Shown: piece after piece, positions 6,450 to 12,006 of the stretch
How positions within the stretch are numbered: position 1 is the stretch's first letter
Layout: every line of letters starts with the position of its first letter
DNA from: Dehalococcoidales bacterium
Lineage (GTDB): Bacteria > Chloroflexota > Dehalococcoidia > Dehalococcoidales > UBA5760
Direction: 5' to 3'
Assembly (NCBI GenBank): GCA_028710655.1
Contig: JAQTTS010000039.1
Coordinates: 1 to 12,006, forward strand
Length of the DNA stretch: 12,006 bases
Translations under genes and position numbers: made by a program
The notes under the pieces: generated by a model
What the model was told of the DNA's origin: nothing
Seen by the model: the letters and a program-made list of their open reading frames with translations, nothing else
Databases searched by the model: none

Positions 6450-7451
6450 ATGGCAGAAGGTAAATGGCTAACCGGCGAAGAGGTCAGACAGCAGTTAGGG
6501 GTTAATCCTGACGAGTATGTTTCGACCGATGGCAAGTATTACGTCGTCAACGGGCAGATACAGTCTCCTGGCGGGGGCGGCGGTTCGAGCGGCTATCCGG
6601 TGTTTGATTTTGACTGGGACCAGGCAGAAACCCAAGCCCTGGAGAAGCTCAGGGACTATTACGAGTGGCTGCTGGAAGAGGAAGGCGGCGACGTTGACCG
6701 AGCCAAACAACGGCTGGAGCAAGACTACGAGCGGGGTTTGCGCTACAAGCGGGAGGAGAGCGACATTCAGACGGAGCGTATCTTGGCTGACACCTTGCGG
6801 CGGATTGGCTATACCGAAGAAGACGCCATTCGTGAGGCCGACCGACTGGTTTCTGACATCGAGCGGGGAGTAGGCCAACAGCGCGAGGACGCCACCCGCG
6901 AGATTGACTGGCTGACCAAGTACACCTTTCCCGAGGAGCGTTCAACCCTGATGGAAAACCTCAACACCCGCGGCCTTCTACCCCAAGGTGGGGTTGAGGG
7001 CGGCTTAGCAGGCAAGAAGACCCAGCGGCTGGAAGCCGACCAGGCTAAGCGCCAAGAGGCTATCGAGCGGGCCCTGAAACGTTACGAGGAAGAGGCGGGA
7101 ATTACCAAGGAGCGAGGACTGGAGGACATTGGCCGCACCAAGGAGCGGGCTATCACTGGGGAGGAGCTAGGCCAGGAGCGGGGCGTTTCGGACATTGAGC
7201 GAGCCTTGAGACAGTACGAGGAGACCTCAGGAGTTACCAAGGAGCGCGGTTTGGAAGACTTGACCCGAGCCTATGACCGGTTCAAGCGCGAACTTGAGGA
7301 AGAGAAGAAGCAGAAAGCCACCCAGATGGCCGGTATGACTCAGGCCAGGGACTACAGCAAGTACCAGGCTGAATATGCTCGTTGGGCCAGCCAGCAAGAG
7401 CCAGCGGCTGAAGAGAGATTGGCTAAGGTTTTCGGAGAATACTGGAAATGA
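6450..7451 (+). CDS. Charged coiled-coil protein with internal 44-residue repeat, probable internal virion protein (333 aa)
   Basis: Residues 1-36 form a small folded-looking head ('EEVRQQLGVNPDEYVSTDGK'), then a glycine/serine linker (GGGGGSSG), then a long helical, highly charged region rich in Glu, Arg, Lys and Gln. A segment at about 206-227 (ERALKRYEEEAG then ITKERGLEDI) recurs at 250-271 (ERALRQYEETSG then VTKERGLEDL), a period of 44 residues, with a weaker TKER/QERG copy between. No membrane segment or enzyme motif is seen. The next two genes are also long helical virion-type proteins, so an internal or ejected protein is the best guess. A tape-measure role is less likely, given the short-tail genes. 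The ATG follows the previous stop by 7 bases without a Shine-Dalgarno. Confidence 0.6.
   Translation: MAEGKWLTGEEVRQQLGVNPDEYVSTDGKYYVVNGQIQSPGGGGGSSGYPVFDFDWDQAETQALEKLRDYYEWLLEEEGGDVDRAKQRLEQDYERGLRYKREESDIQTERILADTLRRIGYTEEDAIREADRLVSDIERGVGQQREDATREIDWLTKYTFPEERSTLMENLNTRGLLPQGGVEGGLAGKKTQRLEADQAKRQEAIERALKRYEEEAGITKERGLEDIGRTKERAITGEELGQERGVSDIERALRQYEETSGVTKERGLEDLTRAYDRFKRELEEEKKQKATQMAGMTQARDYSKYQAEYARWASQQEPAAEERLAKVFGEYWK
7065..7262 (+). repeat. 132-bp (44-aa) in-frame repeat in the coiled-coil gene
   Basis: Two copies begin at Glu206 (7065) and Glu250 (7197). Both read ERAL, a YEE block, a G-(I/V)-TKERGLED core. The shared DNA 'TTACCAAGGAGCG' in both copies suggests duplication rather than chance helix similarity. 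Only the first 22 residues of each unit are strongly alike. Confidence 0.7.
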
Positions 7452-7470
7452 TATAGTAGTAATAAGAGAT

Positions 7471-8667
7471 ATGGCCGATAAACTAACCGAAATCGAACAA
7501 CTAATCGCCGAGAAAGAGAAGCAGCGCGGGCAGCGTATCGCCGACACGCCCAAAGCCTATGATATCAGCCGCCAGGCCGTCTATGGCGAAGGTTCGGCCC
7601 TGCCCGAGATGCGCGAGGACTATAACCGGAAAATCCAGGAGCTTTACAGCCACGATAAGTCCCTGGCCACCCGCTACGCCAACCCCGAAAGCGAGATGTA
7701 TATGCGGGATCCTTACCAGCGGGAGCTGGCAGTGAGCCGACGCTATGAAGGAACCTCTGGCCAGTTGGGCGACATTTGGAAAAACATCATGAACACCCAG
7801 GACTTGTATGGTTCGGTTATCGACCGCGGGATGATGATGTACAAAGCGGGACTAGAGGCCCTCGACTCAGAGGTTAGCGCTCTAGAGCGGGCGTGGGAAA
7901 GACAGTTCGAGAGAGACAAGTACCAGACACAACGGAGTGACCAGGCACGAGCAGTTGAAGCCAGCACGTGGGCCAATCGATTCCTCAATGACTTGATGAC
8001 TGGTACTTGGCAGGAGTATGCCGATACCCCTGAGCAAGCAGCCCAGAGCCTTGCCGAGAAGTACCCAGAACATGGGGACTCTTTCTGGAAGGCACTCTTG
8101 GGATATAGGGAGTCCGCAGGTTCAGTCGGTGAAACAGAGATAAAAAATGCCCAACAGCTTAGAAGCGAGTTCCTGAAACAAAGCGGGACATTTACTGAGG
8201 TTAGAGATGGATATAACCGGGTCCTCAGTTCCAACGACACCGCTGCAGGTGACGTTAGCTTGCTCTTTGGCTACATGAAAGTACTAGACCCAGGATCGGT
8301 GGTTAGAGAAGGCGAGTTTGCTACCGCCGAGAACACCGCTGGCGTACCTGAGAGAATTAGGCAGATGTACAACAAAGCTATAAGCGGCGACAGACTGTCA
8401 AATAAACAAAGAAAAGCATTTCGAGAACAGACCAAAAACCTCTTTGAGGCGGCGCAGATCCAACACCAGACAACAGTTGAGGAATACACCCGATTGGCTG
8501 AGCGAATAGGTGTCGATCCAACTCTAGTGATTGTGGATTTGGAACAGGCACAGAAACTAGCCGCGAGACCCAAACTAAAAGCACCGGATGGGAAGGTCTA
8601 CGAATACGACGGAGTCAGCGATCCTGATTACCTAGAGGACTTGAATAGAGGCTACTTACCGATTTAG
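7471..8667 (+). CDS. Phage internal/ejection-type virion protein (398 aa)
   Basis: The central signature lies at residues about 259-320: 'AGDVSLLFGYMKVLDPGSVV', then REGEFATAENTAGVP, then MYNKAISGDRLSNKQRKAF. I recognise this block from internal virion or DNA-transfer proteins of many phages, where it often sits within larger proteins. The rest is mostly helical and charged, with no membrane segment. The C-terminus ends with a short PDGKVYEYDGVSDPDYLEDL region. I chose ATG 7471 over the longer frame from 7375 because the longer one overlaps the end of the previous gene. The 7471 ATG also has the AGAGAT context seen before neighbouring genes and starts a typical MADKLTEIEQL helix. It sits between two other candidate internal proteins. 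Confidence 0.75.
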   Translation: MADKLTEIEQLIAEKEKQRGQRIADTPKAYDISRQAVYGEGSALPEMREDYNRKIQELYSHDKSLATRYANPESEMYMRDPYQRELAVSRRYEGTSGQLGDIWKNIMNTQDLYGSVIDRGMMMYKAGLEALDSEVSALERAWERQFERDKYQTQRSDQARAVEASTWANRFLNDLMTGTWQEYADTPEQAAQSLAEKYPEHGDSFWKALLGYRESAGSVGETEIKNAQQLRSEFLKQSGTFTEVRDGYNRVLSSNDTAAGDVSLLFGYMKVLDPGSVVREGEFATAENTAGVPERIRQMYNKAISGDRLSNKQRKAFREQTKNLFEAAQIQHQTTVEEYTRLAERIGVDPTLVIVDLEQAQKLAARPKLKAPDGKVYEYDGVSDPDYLEDLNRGYLPI

Positions 8668-8679
8668 ACCAAACAGACT

Positions 8680-9945
8680 ATGGCGAGACGACTTGTTGAG
8701 AGCACCCAACCAACTCAGATTTCCCAGGCGGAGCCGCAGAGCTTCTGGCAGAAGGTTGGAACAGCTGTCGATTTTCCATCGAGTATCCTAGGGGGAGGGT
8801 TGAAGGCCGCGAGAGAATATATGACTGGCGAGTACGAGGCGCCGAAAATAGGTCCAGATTTCCGACTGGGAAAGACTGAAGACTTCAATTTGGGCGAGCT
8901 TATCCACCCCGTGTTTGCCGGAGCCTATCGCGGCGTTCGGGATAGAAGCACGGTGATGGAGGAATTACCGAAAACCGTTGGTGTTGCTCCCGAAAGCGGG
9001 GCTGGTCTAGCTCTTGGTCTAGCTGGTGAAGTGGCAACGCCAGACATTCTCGATTTAATCAAGTTCGGCGATGTTGCCAAGACCATAGTAAAGAAGGGCG
9101 GCAAAACCATCAAGGAAGGCGGCGAAAATCTCGTTCTCAAAGCCCTGAGGCCCAGCCCCTCCCAAGTCACGAAATTCCAGCAAAAGACGGGCCAGAGTCT
9201 TAGTGATTTTCTTACCGAAAACAAGATTACCGGCGAGTTTGTCGATCAAGCGGCTAGCAGATTACAGGACCTGCAATCTAGTTTCGACGATATTGCCATC
9301 AAAAGCGGGAGGAAAGTACCAACCAATAAGGTGATAAGCAAATTTAACAACGTGGTTGATGAGTTCTCTGGCTCACCAATACCGGCGGTAAAGAAAAAGG
9401 CCGCAGATGTGACCCAATATCTTACTAACCTAGTTGAAAAGTACGGTGACGAGATAGACGTGGCCGACTTAACTACCGAAAGAAGGGCCATAGATAGGCT
9501 GATTAAGGAACCCCAGTATAGCCTATCGCCGGAAGCGGCCAGCTACTATCTTTCGGTTAGGCACGCTCTCCAAGAGCTTGTTCAGGACACGACAAAAGGC
9601 ATTAAGGTTGGTGGAAAGACACTTGACGAGCTTGGGAGCGAGATCCATAAGTTCATTGAGTTTGAGAAAATCGCCGAACGACAAGCCAATCTTGGCAAGG
9701 GTGCCAAAGTCTTAGGTTTGGTCAAGTCGATCATCACTGGCACCGGAGCTGCAGCCGCTGGCATCCCTGGAGCGATCGCCGGTTACGCTGGAGCGACCAT
9801 TGCCGAGAGCCCAAAGGTCATTAGCGGCGTTTCCCGCGGCCTACAAACTGTAGGCAAGGGCGTCGAGGAAAGCAAGGCTGGACAAAAGGGACTTGAATGG
9901 TTGATGCGACTAATCAAGGAAGGTTCTTTAGGAGTTACCCGCTGA
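8680..9945 (+). CDS. Probable internal virion/ejection protein with a glycine-alanine hydrophobic segment (421 aa)
   Basis: The protein is mostly helical. Residues about 107-116 (GAGLALGLAG) and 351-375 (IITGTGAAAAGIPGAIAGYA and onward) are Gly/Ala-rich hydrophobic stretches, the second long enough to enter or cross a membrane. Between them are Lys-rich helices, including 'GKTIKEGGENLVLKALRPSP' at about 145-164. There is no signal peptide and no enzyme motif. Such small-residue hydrophobic segments are common in podovirus ejection proteins that form a conduit through the host envelope. The gene lies after the 398-residue virion protein (12-base gap) and ahead of the lytic transglycosylase gene, matching the ejection-protein cluster of podoviruses. 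I do not recognise a named family; the role is inferred from context and composition. Confidence 0.55.
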   Translation: MARRLVESTQPTQISQAEPQSFWQKVGTAVDFPSSILGGGLKAAREYMTGEYEAPKIGPDFRLGKTEDFNLGELIHPVFAGAYRGVRDRSTVMEELPKTVGVAPESGAGLALGLAGEVATPDILDLIKFGDVAKTIVKKGGKTIKEGGENLVLKALRPSPSQVTKFQQKTGQSLSDFLTENKITGEFVDQAASRLQDLQSSFDDIAIKSGRKVPTNKVISKFNNVVDEFSGSPIPAVKKKAADVTQYLTNLVEKYGDEIDVADLTTERRAIDRLIKEPQYSLSPEAASYYLSVRHALQELVQDTTKGIKVGGKTLDELGSEIHKFIEFEKIAERQANLGKGAKVLGLVKSIITGTGAAAAGIPGAIAGYAGATIAESPKVISGVSRGLQTVGKGVEESKAGQKGLEWLMRLIKEGSLGVTR

Positions 9946-10038
9946 TTACTAATGACGTTGGAACCCTAGCATCAAAAGGAAAGAAAGAATAAAAACAACT
10001 AACAGCTTAACAATCATTTAAACCGATTATATCATACT
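9946..10038 (+). other. 93-base A-rich gap between ejection-type and lysis genes
   Basis: This is the longest gap in the structural-lysis block. It is A-rich, unlike the flanking genes. I see no hairpin with a T-run, so no terminator. A promoter-like pair TTAACA (10007-10012) and TATCAT (10030-10035), with a 17-base spacer, ends only three bases before the ATG, which makes its use for the next gene doubtful. Confidence 0.4.
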
Positions 10039-10851
10039 ATGACCGATTACGTTCAAGGCACACCAGACTGGGTAAGACCAATCATCGACCGCGCCAGCCA
10101 ATCTACCGGCGTCCCCTCTCTTTTGTTATCGGCCCTCTTAAGGCAGGAATCCGGCTTTAACACCAGGGCGGTATCTTCGGCGGGCGCTCAAGGAATCGCC
10201 CAGTTCATGCCGGCGACGGCGCAAGGAATGAACGTTGACCCTTGGGATCCCCAATCGGCCATCATGGGCGCGGCTCGTTACCTGGCCAACAACTACAACC
10301 AGTTCGGCGACTGGAAACTGGCCTTAGCCGCTTACAACGCCGGTCCTGGTAACGTGCGCAAGTATGGTGGTGTCCCCCCATTCCGAGAGACGCAAAACTA
10401 CGTCAAGAACATTATGGGCGCTATCGGCGCTCAGGAGACGACTCCGGCGCAACGGGTGCTTGGCTCCTCAGCCACCCAGCAGTGGCGACCAACACCCTAT
10501 GGACCCCAACCGATTACCACCGCCCCCGAAAACGGTCAAGCCCCAACGCAACGCTCATCGCCGACCGAAACGCTGTTTGAAGCCATCAAGCGATTGGTGG
10601 GCCAAGCTCAAGCACCAGCCCGCTCGTTTACCAGCCGACCGATGGCCATGCCGACCACGGCAACAACAACGAGACAATCGCCTGCCCAGTCCCGACCGGC
10701 AGAGGCTCGTCAACAGCTGGCCAGCGCCAAACAGGCCGCCAGTTACAGCCAACTGGTCCATATGCCGGAGACAGCCTTTCCCTCGTCGAGAGCAGATGAC
10801 CATCTAGCCAAGTACCGACAGACGACAAGACGAGGAGTATCTATGACGTAA
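10039..10851 (+). CDS. Lytic transglycosylase (SLT domain) with long disordered tail (270 aa)
   Basis: Residues about 10-125 are a complete SLT domain. It has the catalytic glutamate E37 in 'LLRQESGFN', then 'SSAGAQGIAQFMPATAQGM', 'AARYLANNYNQFGDWKLALA', 'AYNAGPGNVRKYGG' and 'ETQNYVKNIM'. Enzymes of this type cut the glycan strand between MurNAc and GlcNAc, leaving 1,6-anhydro-MurNAc. Residues about 130-270 are rich in Pro, Gln, Thr and Ala, and look unstructured. There is no signal peptide, which fits either a virion enzyme that opens the wall during DNA entry or a holin-dependent lysin. It follows three internal-type virion genes and precedes an amidase, so both remain possible. The ATG has no Shine-Dalgarno. 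Confidence 0.9.
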   Translation: MTDYVQGTPDWVRPIIDRASQSTGVPSLLLSALLRQESGFNTRAVSSAGAQGIAQFMPATAQGMNVDPWDPQSAIMGAARYLANNYNQFGDWKLALAAYNAGPGNVRKYGGVPPFRETQNYVKNIMGAIGAQETTPAQRVLGSSATQQWRPTPYGPQPITTAPENGQAPTQRSSPTETLFEAIKRLVGQAQAPARSFTSRPMAMPTTATTTRQSPAQSRPAEARQQLASAKQAASYSQLVHMPETAFPSSRADDHLAKYRQTTRRGVSMT

Positions 10852-10866
10852 GTTCAATACAACGAT

Positions 10867-11841
10867 ATGGCAGTAATACGACAAGGCAATCCCAACCGCA
10901 TTTGTGTTCACCATTCCGCTGTCGCTCCCGGAGCCGACAACCTCAACGACTTACGCCGACGCCTTGCCTCTTACGAGACCACCCATTCTAAAAAGTCTTG
11001 GGCCGAAACCACCAAGACCGGCGGCGAACACGGCTACTCATACCTTGCCTACCATATCGCCGTGGCCAAAGACGGCCACGAGATACGAAGCCAAGACGAC
11101 AAGTATGTTTTGTATCACGCCGGCGACAACGCCCGGGGCAAAGACTCGTTCAACCTGCACGGGATTGGGGTTTTGCTAGACGGCAATTACGAAACCGAAC
11201 TTCCCACCGACCACCAGAAAGAGGCCCTAGCCCGTATCATCGCCCGCTTCGAGCGAAAATACGGGGTTGATGTTCTGGTTCGGGGCCACAAGCAGACCTC
11301 TCTGTCCGGCACGGCCTGCCCAGGAAAGAATATCGGGGACAACACCGCCGGACTCATGAAGGAAGCGATTGCCAGAGCCAACGAGATCCTCAAGAACAAC
11401 GAAACCGACGAGCCACTTAACGCCCCAACGACCCCACCCGTATCTGAGGTTGACACGCTTCGGGAACAGATCGACAGACTTAATCAAGAGCTTGGAACCT
11501 TGCGAGGAGAGAAGGACGCTTTGGCCAAACTTCTCGAGGAAAAAGAGGCGACTATCGGGCAACTCAAGGCTGACGTCAAAAAGTGGCAGGCCGAGGCCAA
11601 GAGTGCCAACGACAATCTAGGGAAGGTTTTGGAAGAAAAGGGAGCCGTCGAGAAAGACCTTGAGTCGGCACAGCGCAAAATCGACCGTCTCGAAAAGGAG
11701 TTGGCCGAGATGGAGAAAGAGAAGAACGCCAACTGGCAACTCTATAAGAAGGCCCTGGAAAGCCAAGCCGACAAGCTGACCACTGGCGAGCTGGTCAAGA
11801 TACTGCTAGCCAGGCTGTTTAATAGAATGAACAATTATTGA
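10867..11841 (+). CDS. N-acetylmuramoyl-L-alanine amidase (amidase_2/PGRP fold) with coiled-coil tail (324 aa)
   Basis: Residues about 8-175 form a zinc amidase domain. Metal ligands are visible as H15 or H16 in 'ICVHHSAV', H141 in 'VRGHKQTS' and C151 in 'TACPGKNI', with 'SYLAYHIAVAKDGHEI' and 'NLHGIGVLLDGNYE' as other conserved blocks. This family cuts the amide bond between MurNAc and the peptide stem. After a Pro/Thr linker (about 183-195) come about 105 residues of strongly heptad-like coiled coil ('LREQIDRLNQELGTLRGEKD' onward). A final amphipathic end, LVKILLARLFNRMNNY, completes the protein. Phage amidases normally carry wall-binding domains at this end, so the coiled coil is unusual and could drive multimerisation. 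It starts 15 bases after the transglycosylase gene; ATG without Shine-Dalgarno, preceded by ACAACGAT. It is probably the endolysin. Confidence 0.9.
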   Translation: MAVIRQGNPNRICVHHSAVAPGADNLNDLRRRLASYETTHSKKSWAETTKTGGEHGYSYLAYHIAVAKDGHEIRSQDDKYVLYHAGDNARGKDSFNLHGIGVLLDGNYETELPTDHQKEALARIIARFERKYGVDVLVRGHKQTSLSGTACPGKNIGDNTAGLMKEAIARANEILKNNETDEPLNAPTTPPVSEVDTLREQIDRLNQELGTLRGEKDALAKLLEEKEATIGQLKADVKKWQAEAKSANDNLGKVLEEKGAVEKDLESAQRKIDRLEKELAEMEKEKNANWQLYKKALESQADKLTTGELVKILLARLFNRMNNY

Positions 11842-11842
11842 T

Positions 11843-12006
11843 ATGCCCGAAAAAAGCGAACGAGTTACCTACCGTACCCTGAGCAAAGCCATCGAGGCGA
11901 TGCGCAAGGAGATTAAGGGCGACATCAGCGACGTCCAAAAGCAAATCTCAGCCCTCTCGGCCCGTATCGAGAACAACTACGTTACCCAGAAGGAGTTTGT
12001 CCCCCT
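11843..12006 (+). CDS. Small coiled-coil protein, N-terminal part; possible XhlA/holin-accessory type
   Basis: The gene starts one base after the amidase stop (TGA 11839-11841, ATG 11843) and runs off the right edge. The visible 54 residues begin MPEKSERVTYRTLSKAI, continue as a charged helix (KGDISDVQKQISALSARIE) and reach NNYVTQKEF. This layout, a short helix-forming head, a coiled coil and 'NNYVTxxEF', is typical of small phage lysis-region proteins that end in one membrane helix, such as XhlA-like holin partners. The membrane helix would lie beyond the window, so the call is tentative. Tight coupling to the amidase gene supports a lysis role. Confidence 0.55.
   Translation, partial: MPEKSERVTYRTLSKAIEAMRKEIKGDISDVQKQISALSARIENNYVTQKEFVP

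Noticed and set aside
6450..7451. Tail tape-measure protein
   Set aside because: The neck and nozzle genes point to a short tail, and the protein is small for a tape measure with no hydrophobic segments. An internal virion protein fits better.
7375..7470. Longer reading of the 7471 gene starting at ATG 7375
   Set aside because: It would overlap the last 77 bases of the previous gene and add a 32-residue stretch unlike the rest. ATG 7471 has the same upstream context as neighbouring genes and begins a natural helix.
10007..10035. Promoter TTAACA-17-TATCAT before the transglycosylase gene
   Set aside because: Matches and spacing are good, but the -10 ends three bases before the ATG, so a normal start site would fall after the start codon and no other in-frame start is near. 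The stretch is A/T-rich, so a chance match is likely.
7449..11841. Recoded TGA (alternative genetic code)
   Set aside because: TGA ends the 6450, 8680 and amidase genes at sensible positions just before the next start, and no gene contains in-frame TGA.

Overview
The window looks like part of a tailed, podovirus-like bacteriophage genome or prophage from a bacterium that uses the standard bacterial genetic code. TAA, TAG and TGA all appear as stops, base composition is moderately GC-rich by eye, and promoter-like sites fit a housekeeping sigma factor. The host cannot be named from the sequence. A phage origin is supported by the order of plus-strand genes: neck adaptor, tail nozzle, tail appendage proteins, three long helical virion or ejection-type proteins, then a lysis block of lytic transglycosylase, zinc amidase and a small coiled-coil protein resembling XhlA.

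Layout. Positions 1-655 hold a minus-strand two-gene unit: a three-helix membrane protein of the RipA/8xMP type, followed 20 bases later by the start of a MTH538/DUF1863-type TIR-like protein cut by the window edge. It has its own well-spaced promoter (688-716) and strong Shine-Dalgarno sites. This looks like an accessory, possibly defensive, cargo unit. Positions 853-2631 encode a 592-residue protein made of about twenty 24-residue repeats, with a C-terminal tail whose tryptophans are exactly ten residues apart. Positions 2632-2767 form a compact regulatory segment with a promoter-like sequence, two mutually exclusive hairpins and a clear intrinsic terminator ending just before the next gene. 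It could make an RNA of about 90 nt or act as an attenuated leader. From 2768 to the end the genes are closely packed on the plus strand and are probably co-transcribed, with one 93-base gap (9946-10038) before the lysis genes.

How the genes fit together. The adaptor (2768) and nozzle (3475) should form the short tail under the portal. The 4993 and 5612 products are probably appendage or host-contact proteins. The 6450, 7471 and 8680 products are probably packaged internal proteins ejected with the DNA. The transglycosylase (10039) and amidase (10867) cut peptidoglycan, and the partial last gene may be a membrane-associated lysis accessory. Terminase, portal and capsid genes are not in the window. 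A recurrent feature is that almost all plus-strand genes lack a Shine-Dalgarno site and instead share an A-rich context ending in GAT or ACT before ATG, unlike the minus-strand cassette.
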